The position numbers were made by a program, and so were the translations under genes. This document shows positions 49,701-58,785 of a DNA stretch of 64,000 nucleotides, piece after piece; the stretch's first letter is position 1; each line of letters opens with the position of its first letter. The stretch comes from Actinomycetota bacterium (GTDB lineage: Bacteria; Actinomycetota; Actinomycetes; Actinomycetales; Dermatophilaceae). The notes under the pieces were generated by a model. It searched no databases, was not told the origin of the DNA, and saw only the letters and a program-made list of their open reading frames with translations. The stretch covers positions 1 through 64,000 of the forward strand of contig JAIUPO010000020.1 in assembly GCA_020160805.1 (NCBI GenBank). Reading direction: 5' to 3'.

Positions 49701-50792
49701 ATGCGCGACCTCGACGCCAGCGGCGATTCAGAACTCAGGATTGGTTCGCTGTTCAGCGGCTACGGCGGCCTCGACCTCGCCGTCGAGCACGTCTTCAACG
49801 CCAAGACGGTGTGGTTCTCCGAACTCAACGAGCCCGTCGCCCGCGTCTTCGCCCACCACTGGCCCGACGCGCCGAACCTCGGTGACATCACGACCATCGA
49901 CTGGAGCCAGGTCAAGCCCGTGGACATCCTCATCGGCGGGTTTCCGTGCCAGGACGTGTCCACCGTCGGCAAGCGCGCCGGCCTTGCGCCAGGAACACGC
50001 TCGGGACTGTGGGCACACATGGCCGCAGCCATCGACGTGCTCCAGCCCGAGTGGGTCGTCATCGAGAACGTCCGCGGGCTGCTGTCCTCACCCGCGACAC
50101 GGCCACCGTCAGAAGGAGACGACCATGACCGGCGCAACCCCGGCGATGCAACCCCCGGCGACGCAACCCTTCGCGGCCTGGAACCCGACCCGTGGCGTCT
50201 GGGAGACAGCACAACTCGACCTCTACGGGCTCTCGGCGCCGTTCTCGGCGATCTGGCCGACCTGCGGCTGGATGCGCGATGGGTCGGCCTACCGGCTTCC
50301 CTCGTCGGCGCTCCTCACCAACGCTTCCGCATCTTCGCGCTCGCCCGCCGCACTGTTCCGCACCCCACTGGCGACGGACTCATCGCGCGGCGGGGAAACT
50401 CTCGACCAGGTGCGAGCGAGACGAGGGACGATCGCGCTGTCGCACCAGATCATCGAGTTCGCGCTCCACGGGCCAGCTGGCTCACCGAGCAGGAGGGCCG
50501 AATCGGAGACCCTGTGGTCCCTGATCGACGGACTGTTCAGCGCTGGGGACGCTACGCCGACGCCATCACCCGTTGGGAACACATCATCGGACGACCAGCG
50601 CCGGCGCCAGCCCTCCTGAACGACTCCGACGGCCCTCGCCCAGCACCGGCATTCGTGGAATGGCTCATGGGCTTACCGACTGGATGGGTGAACAACAGCG
50701 ACGAGCTGACGCAGAACCAGCAGATCACTGCACTCGGCAACGGTGTGCAACCGTTGCAGGCGGCTCTTGCTCTCTCCGCATTGCTCGACTGA
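49701..50792 (+). CDS. DNA (cytosine-5) methyltransferase, phage/ICE type
   Basis: A 363-residue m5C methylase. ATG 49701 follows GGAG at eight bases; a GTG at 49632 is an alternative. Motif I LFSGYGGLDLA, catalytic motif IV FPCQDVSTVG (Cys83), motif VI IENVRG (122-124), motif VIII QRFRIF (207-212) and motifs IX-X (FVEWLMGLPTGW, ALGNGVQPLQAALAL) are present. The middle part, from residue ~142 to 306, is also read in another frame by a second apparent gene. It may protect the element from restriction. It converges on the UvrD-like gene 11 bases away. Confidence 0.92.
   Translation: MRDLDASGDSELRIGSLFSGYGGLDLAVEHVFNAKTVWFSELNEPVARVFAHHWPDAPNLGDITTIDWSQVKPVDILIGGFPCQDVSTVGKRAGLAPGTRSGLWAHMAAAIDVLQPEWVVIENVRGLLSSPATRPPSEGDDHDRRNPGDATPGDATLRGLEPDPWRLGDSTTRPLRALGAVLGDLADLRLDARWVGLPASLVGAPHQRFRIFALARRTVPHPTGDGLIARRGNSRPGASETRDDRAVAPDHRVRAPRASWLTEQEGRIGDPVVPDRRTVQRWGRYADAITRWEHIIGRPAPAPALLNDSDGPRPAPAFVEWLMGLPTGWVNNSDELTQNQQITALGNGVQPLQAALALSALLD
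50125..50619 (+). CDS. Overprinted gene nested within the cytosine methylase gene
   Basis: A 164-residue frame wholly inside the methylase gene but in another frame. Its ATG at 50125 lies six bases behind AAGGAG (50113-50118), a better ribosome site than that of the host gene. The product is not a random shadow: segments FAAWNPTRGVWETAQLDLYG, FSAIWPTCGWMRDGSAYRLP, LFRTPLATDSSRGG and PTPSPVGNTSSDD resemble a protein type that I recognise beside methylases in actinophages and ICEs. No function is known to me. Both frames look constrained, so this is probably a true overlapping gene. Confidence 0.65.
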   Translation: MTGATPAMQPPATQPFAAWNPTRGVWETAQLDLYGLSAPFSAIWPTCGWMRDGSAYRLPSSALLTNASASSRSPAALFRTPLATDSSRGGETLDQVRARRGTIALSHQIIEFALHGPAGSPSRRAESETLWSLIDGLFSAGDATPTPSPVGNTSSDDQRRRQPS

Positions 50793-50803
50793 CCGAGCCG
50801 GGC

Positions 50804-52330
50804 TTACACGTCGAGCGGGAGACTGTTCTCTTCGTGTTCCGAGGAGCCCGACAGCTGACCACAAAAGCGCTTCGCTCGGGTGATGGCCACGTAGATGATG
50901 CAGTGCTCTTCTTCGAGCGCGCGCAGCCCCGAAGCGAGCGCTGCGAGTTGGGCGCGCGACAGCACAACTCCGACGCGCTCCCACTCCCGTCCCTTGGCTT
51001 GGAAGACCGTGAGTCCCGGAATGACCACCGCCTCCTTGAGCCTCGCCGCCAACCGGGAGAGCTGCAGGCGAACGGTGGCTTCGTTCTCATCGGATAGTCG
51101 GCTTGGCTTACGAACTCCGAGGCTCTTGACTGCCTCGCGCAGGTCTTCAAGGACCTCAGCCTCATCCTTGCCAGCAAGCAAACTCTCGACCAGCGGCGCG
51201 AATACCTCATCCTGCTTCGCCTGGAAGCGCTCACGATCAAGCCCGAGCTTCGTGATGGCTCCTTCACGTCCGTACGACGCCGTGCCGAGCCGGGCACGCG
51301 TGACGACGTCGAGGAGGAGGTTCATGGCCGCATCCGTTGCGTTGTTCACCGTTCGGAAGGCAAGCGGAAGAACGTTGTCGCCGACGGACCACAGTTGGGT
51401 CCAGTTCCGGGCGAGTGCGACGTCAACCTCGCTGCTGGCGGTGCCCGGCAGGGCTGCAGCAGCGCCGGCGCGTAGGCTCGCCGCCAGCTGGGGCATCTGC
51501 TCGCCGAGGAACCTGAATGACTCCGGTTGCTCGTATGCAACGAACTGATCGGAGGTGCCGTCCAGCAGTCTTTCCACGACTTCCGGTTTCGCACCTCGCC
51601 ACTTGTAGAGCGCTTGCCAGGGATCGCCAATGAGAGTGACCGACAGTCCAGCCTCGGCAGCCAAGTAGGCAACGTAGAGGTCGAGGTCGTCAGCGTCGTA
51701 CACCTCATCAATGATCGCCGCGCGGTAGTTCGCGGACAGCCACTCGGCTGCGACTTGTCGTAGCTCATCGACCTGCATGGCCGCGCGGAGAGTCGAGCGA
51801 ACGTCGTCATGGCTGACGGTCCCAGCGTCGAGAACCGCTCGATGGTCAGCGACGCTTCCGATCCCGGCCTCCGGCTTCGTCACCTTGCGGCTCTTCGAGA
51901 CAACGGAGCGGGCGTTGCTGAGGCTCGCGAACCGAACGTAGCTTCCGACCTGGAGGAAGCGGAAACCCTTGACACCGCGGTAGTCGTCACGGACGTCGAG
52001 GGTTGTGGCGCCGTTCGGCCACGTGACCTTGCCCTCGCTGAGGAAGTGGGTGAGGAGATCGACGTGGAGGTGATCGAAAGTAGCGACGCGATGAGCTGGC
52101 CTGATGCAGTTCGCGCCCCAGCGGACTTCGATGCGGCGGCGCAGCTCGGCCGCCGCGGCCCTGTTGAAGGTCAGGCCGAGCACACCGCGAAGGTCTCCCG
52201 CTTGGTATCGCTGGTAGCCGTATCGCTCCGCCGCGATCGTCGTCTTGCCGCTGCCGGGTGCCGAGATGACGTTGACGAGTCGGTCAGGCGCGGCTGCGGC
52301 AAGTACCTGGGCATTGGTTAGCTTGACCAT
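50804..52330 (-). CDS. gajB: UvrD-like helicase, Gabija GajB-type partner
   Basis: A 508-residue superfamily 1 helicase. Walker A is SAPGSGKTT (23-31), Walker B IIDEVYDADDLDL, motif III LIGDPWQALYKWRG, and the C-terminal motifs VFQAKGREWERVGVVLS and IIYVAITRAKRF. The size and its place eight bases behind an OLD-family nuclease gene match GajB of Gabija, where GajB senses nucleotide or DNA-end status and joins GajA in a large complex. It is the last gene of the leftward train. Similarity to GajB is by architecture, not alignment. Confidence 0.8.
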   Translation of the reverse strand: MVKLTNAQVLAAAAPDRLVNVISAPGSGKTTIAAERYGYQRYQAGDLRGVLGLTFNRAAAAELRRRIEVRWGANCIRPAHRVATFDHLHVDLLTHFLSEGKVTWPNGATTLDVRDDYRGVKGFRFLQVGSYVRFASLSNARSVVSKSRKVTKPEAGIGSVADHRAVLDAGTVSHDDVRSTLRAAMQVDELRQVAAEWLSANYRAAIIDEVYDADDLDLYVAYLAAEAGLSVTLIGDPWQALYKWRGAKPEVVERLLDGTSDQFVAYEQPESFRFLGEQMPQLAASLRAGAAAALPGTASSEVDVALARNWTQLWSVGDNVLPLAFRTVNNATDAAMNLLLDVVTRARLGTASYGREGAITKLGLDRERFQAKQDEVFAPLVESLLAGKDEAEVLEDLREAVKSLGVRKPSRLSDENEATVRLQLSRLAARLKEAVVIPGLTVFQAKGREWERVGVVLSRAQLAALASGLRALEEEHCIIYVAITRAKRFCGQLSGSSEHEENSLPLDV

Positions 52331-52338
52331 CGATGGGC

Positions 52339-54192
52339 TCAGATGAGGTCGTCCACGGGAGTCGAGTTCGGCGCCGTGCCGTCGTAGAGCCAGGTGAACA
52401 TCTCACTGATGTGACTCGGCACCACGACGGAGTTCAGGTTCTTGTCGATCAGCAGCGCCAACGCGAGGGCGAACTTGCCCTTGCGCTTCGGGTGCTTCAC
52501 AAAGAACTGGTCGATGGTCTCGGCCGTAACCGAGTCCGGCTCATCGAGCTTGCATGCCTTGAACGCGCGCTTGATGAGGTTCTCGTTCCCATCAACGAGT
52601 GAGGGCTCCAGCGTCGGTCGGGACCAATAGAAGCGTGCCGACTCGTGGTCGAGTTCGGAGTGCCAAGCAGGCGGCTGTGCCTCGGGCAGCGGCGTGCCGC
52701 GCCGGTCCGTGTCGGCTACTGCGGCGACGCGAGTCACGAGTTCGTGGCCAGGTGTCGCGAGCAGGCGGATCGGCCACTGCCCAACTTTGTGGCCGACTGG
52801 AAGGATCGCGAGGGAGTCGATGAAGCCGATTCGTCGAGCGTCGCTACCTGCCCACGCCCGCCCGAGCAGTCTGAGGATGCTGGCCTCTGTAACGCCCTCG
52901 ACGATGAGGACTCGGTCGGCAAACAACGCGGCTGACCGCGTTGCGTCGAGGTGAAGTCGAGTCTGCTGGAACAGTTGCGTCTTCTTGCCGTCGCTCATCG
53001 GGAGGTCCGCGAGTCGACGTGAGAGCGTGCGGTTCTCGGCGTCCTTTCGCACGACGACAAGCTCCTCCGGGTCGCAGGCGGCGGCGAGGTCCGCCGAGTG
53101 CGTCGTCACGATGACTTGGATGTCTGGGCGATCTTCGACCAGGGTGCGCAGATAGCGGATGAGGCCGTACTGGAGCTGTGGGTGGAGGTGCGCTTCTGGC
53201 TCCTCGATCAACACCGTCGCGTGGAAGAGCTCGGGGTAGAACGAGTCTGCATCGGCATCCGCAGCCTCTGCTGTCTTGGCAAGCCTTTCCCGTGCGGCCT
53301 CGGCAAGTTCATTGTCGCCCGCCGCAGACTCTGGCCCGGCGCCGTCGTCTGTCTCTCCGCCGCTACCCGGCGGATCGTCAGGAATCGGCGTGCTTCCTGC
53401 ATCCGGGATGCCGGCGAGAGTGACGGCGATGTGAAGCAGGTTCACGTAGCCCAGGCTCGACACCTGCAAGCGCCGGGCGGTCGCGCGGTCTGGAAGTAGC
53501 GCGACGAGCATCTCGAAGACTCGGGCCAGGTAGGTGTCATCGACCGTCTGGGTCCCGACGAACGCGTGATGCTCCTGGACTCCACCGCTGATGATTCTGA
53601 GGTTCTCGGCGATGCGGTCTTCAACGTTCCCCACGAGTGGGTGGTTGGTGAGTGAGCTGAGCATCCCTTCGGCTTGGGCTCGCAGCGATCGAAGCCCGCC
53701 GGTTTCGGGGTGTCTACGTTCGTCGGCGCGGAGCAGTTCGAGGAGGATACGTGCGTCTCGCCGCGAGAGATCGTCGACCGGATTCCGCAGTGCCGGCAGG
53801 TGTACGAGCCGAATGCTGTCGTACTCGGCGGCTGGCTCGACGGGCCGCCCCGCGCGAACCTGACCGAGCGAGCGTTCGAGGGGACGGCCCCATCGCGGTG
53901 CTGCAAGTCCCTGTCGCTTTCGATACATACCAAGTGCACCTTCGCGAGACGCATCGGCCTCGAACTCGTACTCGACGCGAACCGCCCGCGGCGTGGCGCC
54001 CAACGCGGTTGCATCGATAGGTGCGAGCCGGGGGAAGCTGCGCGGATGAGCCAGCGCGATCGCCTCGTTGATCGTCGTCTTCCCCGAGCCATTGGCACCG
54101 AGGATCAGAGAGAAACGTCCGCTCAGCTCACAGACGATCGGTGCGTTCGCAGACGCCCGGTATCCCTCGACTTCGATGCGTTTCAGATGCAT
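52339..54192 (-). CDS. gajA: OLD-family ATPase/TOPRIM nuclease, Gabija GajA-type
   Basis: A 617-residue protein. The ABC-like ATPase has Walker A LGANGSGKTT (31-40), then after a long insert the Walker B VLIEEPEAHLHPQLQY (328-342) and a switch His in VTTHSADLAA. The C-terminal TOPRIM nuclease has Glu432 (VLIVEGVTEASIL) and the acidic pair Asp494/Asp496 (AVADTDRRG). In Gabija, GajA is a DNA nickase held off by nucleotides and released when phage replication depletes them. It starts 11 bases behind the DUF499 gene, so it belongs to the same transcript. Confidence 0.85.
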   Translation of the reverse strand: MHLKRIEVEGYRASANAPIVCELSGRFSLILGANGSGKTTINEAIALAHPRSFPRLAPIDATALGATPRAVRVEYEFEADASREGALGMYRKRQGLAAPRWGRPLERSLGQVRAGRPVEPAAEYDSIRLVHLPALRNPVDDLSRRDARILLELLRADERRHPETGGLRSLRAQAEGMLSSLTNHPLVGNVEDRIAENLRIISGGVQEHHAFVGTQTVDDTYLARVFEMLVALLPDRATARRLQVSSLGYVNLLHIAVTLAGIPDAGSTPIPDDPPGSGGETDDGAGPESAAGDNELAEAARERLAKTAEAADADADSFYPELFHATVLIEEPEAHLHPQLQYGLIRYLRTLVEDRPDIQVIVTTHSADLAAACDPEELVVVRKDAENRTLSRRLADLPMSDGKKTQLFQQTRLHLDATRSAALFADRVLIVEGVTEASILRLLGRAWAGSDARRIGFIDSLAILPVGHKVGQWPIRLLATPGHELVTRVAAVADTDRRGTPLPEAQPPAWHSELDHESARFYWSRPTLEPSLVDGNENLIKRAFKACKLDEPDSVTAETIDQFFVKHPKRKGKFALALALLIDKNLNSVVVPSHISEMFTWLYDGTAPNSTPVDDLI

Positions 54193-54203
54193 GCGCTACC
54201 TGC

Positions 54204-57200
54204 TCAGCTCTTCTCGAAGCCGGAGCTGGGGTCGAACTTGAGGACGCGGGCGTTCTCACCGATGGTGCGAACCTCGGACTCGTCGAAGCCGCCAGGCTTG
54301 GTGGCCTGGATGTCGATGGTGATGTCGAGCCGTGCGCCTGCTCCGGCGAGGCGGTCGATCACTTCGCGGGTGACGTTGCCGATGTCGCGGGCGTAGCGGT
54401 CGGAGTCGATCTTCACCGATCCGAAGAACCGGGCGAGCACCGCCTCCAGCGCAGACTCGGCCTCGGACGGCTCATCGCCCTCGGCGGACGAACTGCCCGT
54501 CCACACGAAGTCAACCGGCCCAACGGCAGCGAGGTCACCGTCAGCGGCGGCGTTCATCGCAGCCTCACGTACGGCCGCGATCCGGTCGGCATCGGCCTGC
54601 TTCTGGGCGCGCTCAGTCTCGATGAGCAGTGTGCTGTCGGTGACCTGAATCCGGGTGTTCGGGTTCGGGGCCACGAGCAGGCTGCGGTAGCGGCCAGTCT
54701 CGGCGTCCTTGCCTGAAGCGATAGCGAACCGCTCGTTGTCGACGAGCACAGCCGAGAGTGACTGTTCGATGGCGTTGTCGAGGACCTCGCGTCGGACGAG
54801 GCGGGGCAGGTAGGTGTAGCGGGTGAAGTAACCCCACAACTCACCGACGGTGATCTCGCCGGCGTCGCGCCACAGTGCGCCGAGCTCGTGGTGCAGGGTG
54901 GCTCCGAGGATCGGCGCGCCGAAGTCGGTGACGAGCTGGTCCTCGCGCCCGAGCTTGGCGCTGACGCGCTCGGCCAGGGATCGTCCGCCGGAGTCGGGCA
55001 CTCTGTCGGCGACGAGCTCGAACGGCTTGGTCGGGTCGAACTGCTCGGGGTAGACGGCCCAGACGAAGGTGTCGCGGATGCGGTCGGAGACGGTCTGATC
55101 GAGGCGGGATACCCAGTCGTCGGTCTGCTTGCGCTGTTGCGCCGACAGGTTGAGGCTGTCGCTGGTGGCCTGGACTCGCTTCCAGCCGAGGTAGCTGCGG
55201 GTGGCGGCTTCGAGGCTCTCCAGTTCGCTCTTGTCGGCGAGAAGGAAGATCAGCGCGTTGCGGTGGATCCGCTGGCTCGCGCCCTTGCTCTCGATAGCGT
55301 CGCGGACCCACGCATGCGCGGACGAGTCTGCACCGTCCTGCTTGCGACGGGCGTGCCGGGGGTGCGCGATCACCAGGCGCGTGTCTTCAAGGTCGGGGAC
55401 ATCGGCGGAGGACGACGGAGCGATGTGGACCCGGTCGAACACACCGCGCACGCGCTCTTCTCCTTGGAGGCGGCGCGTGATCTCGTTCCACACCGTTTCG
55501 ATATCTTCGCGGAGCCGCTCGGCGTAGTCGTTCGCGGTCTTCGTGACGGACGGCTGGGTGTCGAACCAGTAGTGGCCCTGCTCTTCGTAGAAGTAGGTCG
55601 AGCGCTGCGCGAGCAGTTCGACGGCACTGCCGAAGTTGCCGAGCGTGTCACCGGGAACCGCGGTGCCGAGCCAGAGGTACTGCTTGTCGAGCCCCTTGCG
55701 GCTGCTCTTGATCCGAGGGGCCGCGCCCATGAAGATCGTTCGGGCGATGCGCTGGGTGACGAACCGCTGGCCGAGGTTGGGGCGGTCGAGGTCGATCTGC
55801 TGCGCGGTTGAGCCTGGGCCGTCGATGTCGGAGTCGATGATCGGCTTCCACTGGTCTTCGAGGTACTGCGTCAGGTCCGTGTTCACGGTCGTCGCATCCA
55901 GCGGCACGTTGCCGGGCAGGATCAGCGGCGAGGCATCGTTCGATGCCCACAGCTCGTGGACGATTGAGGAGACGAGCTTCAGCACGCCGCGGGTGCGCTG
56001 GAACCGCTCCAGCGTCGACCAGTCCTCATACAACCGATCCAGCAGCTCGGGATGCAGCGGGTACGAGGCACGGATGCGCTTCTCGTAGTCGTCATTCGGC
56101 GACGCCGCATCGCGCGGGAACAGCGCGGTGTTGTTGCGGTACAGGTTCGTGAAACTGCGCGCCACAGCGGAGATGGTCGTGAGTCCTTCGGCGTTCGGAG
56201 CCTGGAACAGACGGCGGCGGACGATCTCGAACGACTCGTCCTTGCTCGACGGCCGCCACTGGTCGGCGACACGGCGGATCACGTTCTGAAGGCGTTCGAG
56301 CGCGAGCTGGCCGTTCGCGCCACCGATCTCGATGTCGCTGCCGCGCCCTTCGGTGCCGGTGTCGGATGCCGGGATCGAGACCACGAGCATCACGCCCGGC
56401 ACCGAGCGCACGATCTCGGTCAGCGACTGCGCGAAGGTGAACTGCGTCTCGAACGAACCGGACGGGAGTTCCTTGTCGGTGACGAGCTGGCGAGCGTAGG
56501 CCACCCACTCGTCGATCAGGATCAGGGACGGCGAGTAGCGCACGATCAGCGTGCGTAGCGCCTCACCCGGGTTGGTGCCAGCGCGGTCGTCCTCGGCGAT
56601 CAGGTCGTAGGCTTCACGTCCACCGAGCTGCCAGGCAAGTTCACCCCACAGCGTGCGAACCTCGGTGCCGTCGTCCTTGATGATCGGTGAGCCGGCCTTC
56701 AGGTAGGTGCCAACGAGGGCGACCCGTCGCACATCGAGTGCGCCGAGGTCAGGGTTGCCGTTCGCGGCGATGAGTTCCTGAAGCTCCTGCGGGAAGTCCT
56801 TGACCGGGGTACCGCTGAATAGGTGGTAGAGCGCCAGCATCGAATGGGTCTTGCCGCCGCCGAAGTTGGTTTGCAGGTTCACCACCGGGCTCGCGCCGGC
56901 CTCGCCGTTCAGTCGGCGAAGCGCCCGCGACAGCAGGTCGCGCAAGCCCTCGGTGAGGTAGGTGCGGGTGAAGAACTCGACCGGATCGCCGTACTCGGGG
57001 CTCGTCGCCTGCCCGGTGTGAACCAGGTGGAGGTCGGCGGCGAACTCCGATGCGGTGAACGCGCCGCGCGCCACGTCATCGTGGGGCCGGATCACCTCAC
57101 GCCACGGACGCAGCCCGGAGCCAGGTTCGAGCGACACCTTCGTACGCTTGACCTGCTTGCGGGTCTGATCCTCGAACACCGTGCGCTGCAGATCGACGCG

Positions 57201-57602
57201 CAGCTTCCGCACGTCCTCGGCGGAATCGACCGCACCGACCGCATGCAGCAGCCGCTCAATCGTGTCCAGGGCACGTGATGCGTCGTCGGAGCTGAAGGGT
57301 TCGTTGTGCGCCCACAGGTTCCGGGTCTCGCGCAGCTCAGACGCGAAGCCTTGCTGGGCGCGGGAGAGCACGTCCTTGAAGTGATAGCCCTGCTCAGTGA
57401 TCGCGCGAAGCTGTACCTGCACATCGTGCTTGGTCAGTGTGCGCAGCGGCCCGCCCCGGCGCTGGGCATCCTCCTTCGCCCACGCGGCCGGCCAGTCAGC
57501 AGTCTTGTAGGCCCGCGTCATGACCTCATCGACCTCGTCCAGGAGCCCCTCGGAGAGCAGGTCGAAAGCCTTGCCCACTCGATCTCGGTTGTTCATCGCC
57601 AT
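54204..57602 (-). CDS. HEPN (Swt1-type) - DUF499 large defence ATPase
   Basis: An 1132-residue protein; ATG 57602 lies six bases behind AGGAG. An N-terminal helical Swt1-like HEPN region (about 1-125) contains RNLWAH (94-99), the R-x4-H signature of HEPN RNases. The DUF499 ATPase follows with Walker A NFGGGKTHSML (246-256) and Walker B LILIDEWVAYAR near 360. The C-terminal half is a long mixed region. DUF499 proteins occur with DUF1156 methylases and helicases in defence islands and may play the role of BrxC/PglY in BREX. The HEPN part hints at an RNA-cutting abortive function. Confidence 0.85.
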   Translation of the reverse strand: MAMNNRDRVGKAFDLLSEGLLDEVDEVMTRAYKTADWPAAWAKEDAQRRGGPLRTLTKHDVQVQLRAITEQGYHFKDVLSRAQQGFASELRETRNLWAHNEPFSSDDASRALDTIERLLHAVGAVDSAEDVRKLRVDLQRTVFEDQTRKQVKRTKVSLEPGSGLRPWREVIRPHDDVARGAFTASEFAADLHLVHTGQATSPEYGDPVEFFTRTYLTEGLRDLLSRALRRLNGEAGASPVVNLQTNFGGGKTHSMLALYHLFSGTPVKDFPQELQELIAANGNPDLGALDVRRVALVGTYLKAGSPIIKDDGTEVRTLWGELAWQLGGREAYDLIAEDDRAGTNPGEALRTLIVRYSPSLILIDEWVAYARQLVTDKELPSGSFETQFTFAQSLTEIVRSVPGVMLVVSIPASDTGTEGRGSDIEIGGANGQLALERLQNVIRRVADQWRPSSKDESFEIVRRRLFQAPNAEGLTTISAVARSFTNLYRNNTALFPRDAASPNDDYEKRIRASYPLHPELLDRLYEDWSTLERFQRTRGVLKLVSSIVHELWASNDASPLILPGNVPLDATTVNTDLTQYLEDQWKPIIDSDIDGPGSTAQQIDLDRPNLGQRFVTQRIARTIFMGAAPRIKSSRKGLDKQYLWLGTAVPGDTLGNFGSAVELLAQRSTYFYEEQGHYWFDTQPSVTKTANDYAERLREDIETVWNEITRRLQGEERVRGVFDRVHIAPSSSADVPDLEDTRLVIAHPRHARRKQDGADSSAHAWVRDAIESKGASQRIHRNALIFLLADKSELESLEAATRSYLGWKRVQATSDSLNLSAQQRKQTDDWVSRLDQTVSDRIRDTFVWAVYPEQFDPTKPFELVADRVPDSGGRSLAERVSAKLGREDQLVTDFGAPILGATLHHELGALWRDAGEITVGELWGYFTRYTYLPRLVRREVLDNAIEQSLSAVLVDNERFAIASGKDAETGRYRSLLVAPNPNTRIQVTDSTLLIETERAQKQADADRIAAVREAAMNAAADGDLAAVGPVDFVWTGSSSAEGDEPSEAESALEAVLARFFGSVKIDSDRYARDIGNVTREVIDRLAGAGARLDITIDIQATKPGGFDESEVRTIGENARVLKFDPSSGFEKS

Positions 57603-57663
57603 CGTTGTCTCCTAGAACCCACTACTTGCTGCCGACGAGGCTGCACCCAGCGCCGGCCAATCC
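57603..57663. other. Gap between YhcG-type and DUF499 genes
   Basis: 61 bases, the widest gap in the leftward defence train. It contains the DUF499 ribosome site. A TAGGAG-containing stretch is present but no clear promoter; a secondary start of transcription here cannot be excluded. Confidence 0.4.
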
Positions 57664-58782
57664 CTACTCATCAATGTCTTCTTCCGCCGCTGCGGTGAGC
57701 TGCCTCCGAGCGATCCGCTCCTGCGCCTCCCGGTAGACCGCCTGGATGCGGGCTTGAAGCTCCGCCTTCGGAGGCAGGGTCGTCCAGTACTCGGCGACGA
57801 CGATGCCGTCCTTGTGTAGTTCGAGCAGCTCGATCTGGTCACGGCTCGCCTCGGTGCACAGGATGAGGCCGATGGGCGGGTTCTCGTCTGCCTGGCGTTC
57901 GTGCCGGTCCAGCCACTTCAGATAGAAGTTCATCTGCCCCTGGTAGCTCGGCTTGAACTTCCCAACCTTCAACTCCACCGCGATCAGCCGACGCAGCGGG
58001 CGGGAGTAGAACAGCAGGTCGAGGTAGTAGTCGTCGCCATCGAACGTCATGCGCTTCTGGCGCTCGACGAACGCCCACCCGCGCCCGACCTCCAGCAGGA
58101 ACGCCTCCATGTCGTGGACCAGGGCCGCTTCGAGGTCGCGCTCCAAGTAGGTGTCGGCCAGGCCCAGCATGTCCAGCAGCATCGGGTCGCGGAAGGCGTC
58201 GAGCGGGACCCCCGAGCCCTCGGGAATCTGGGAGTCGGCAATCTCGCGACGCTCGAACGCCTTGCGTTCGATGGCGTGCTGTAGCTCACGAACGCTGAGT
58301 CGGCGGTCGATGGTCTCCTTCACGTAGAACGCTCGCGCCTCCGCGTTCGCCAACGGCAGTAGCGCCTTGAAGTGGGTCCAGCTAACTTGTTGCCCCAGTG
58401 AGGCAACAAGTTCGGGCTCGGCGAACTGCTGAGAGAACCGCACCATCCGGTAGAGGTTGGTCCGGTCGAAGCCGCGTCCATACCTGGAAGTCAGTTGTTG
58501 CCCCAGCGAGGCAACAAGTTCCTGAGCGTGCCCCGCGCGGCCCTCACGCAGCACGGCCACGTCGATCATCCGCCCGATGTACCAGTTCCGGAGAGTGAGC
58601 GTCGCGTCCACCTGAGTGGCCGCGAACGTCTGCGCCTGCTCGATCAGAGCCGACACCTGATCGACGAGCTCCCCGCCCGAGGCGCTGACCGACTCCGCGA
58701 TGGCCCGGAACGGAGCCAGGTCCGCGCCAGAGCGGCGCGCGGCTGCGCCGCGGCTCTGGGATTGATCTCGCTTTCCGGGCAT
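57664..58782 (-). CDS. YhcG/DUF1016-family PD-(D/E)XK nuclease
   Basis: A 372-residue protein three bases behind the methylase stop. The N-terminal DUF1016_N helical domain has the repeated ELVASLGQQ element that frames YGRGFDRTNLYRMVRFSQQF, then SWTHFKALLPL. The C-terminal nuclease fold has the acid in DYYLDLLFYSRPLRR and the Glu-x-Lys in LIAVELKVGKFKP near residue 270. YhcG-like nucleases frequently accompany type I restriction or methylation systems and toxin-like loci. Here it may be the cutting arm of the methylase module. Confidence 0.88.
   Translation of the reverse strand: MPGKRDQSQSRGAAARRSGADLAPFRAIAESVSASGGELVDQVSALIEQAQTFAATQVDATLTLRNWYIGRMIDVAVLREGRAGHAQELVASLGQQLTSRYGRGFDRTNLYRMVRFSQQFAEPELVASLGQQVSWTHFKALLPLANAEARAFYVKETIDRRLSVRELQHAIERKAFERREIADSQIPEGSGVPLDAFRDPMLLDMLGLADTYLERDLEAALVHDMEAFLLEVGRGWAFVERQKRMTFDGDDYYLDLLFYSRPLRRLIAVELKVGKFKPSYQGQMNFYLKWLDRHERQADENPPIGLILCTEASRDQIELLELHKDGIVVAEYWTTLPPKAELQARIQAVYREAQERIARRQLTAAAEEDIDE
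58384..58520. repeat. Two hairpin-forming repeats inside the YhcG-type gene
   Basis: AACTTGTTGCC (58384-58394) pairs perfectly with GGCAACAAGTT (58402-58412). A second near copy occupies 58492-58520 with two changes in the left arm. They are exactly 108 bases (36 codons) apart and encode the two ELVASLGQQ motifs. The protein-level repeat is normal for the family; the DNA palindromes are a by-product or a further signal. Confidence 0.6.
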
Positions 58783-58785
58783 GAC

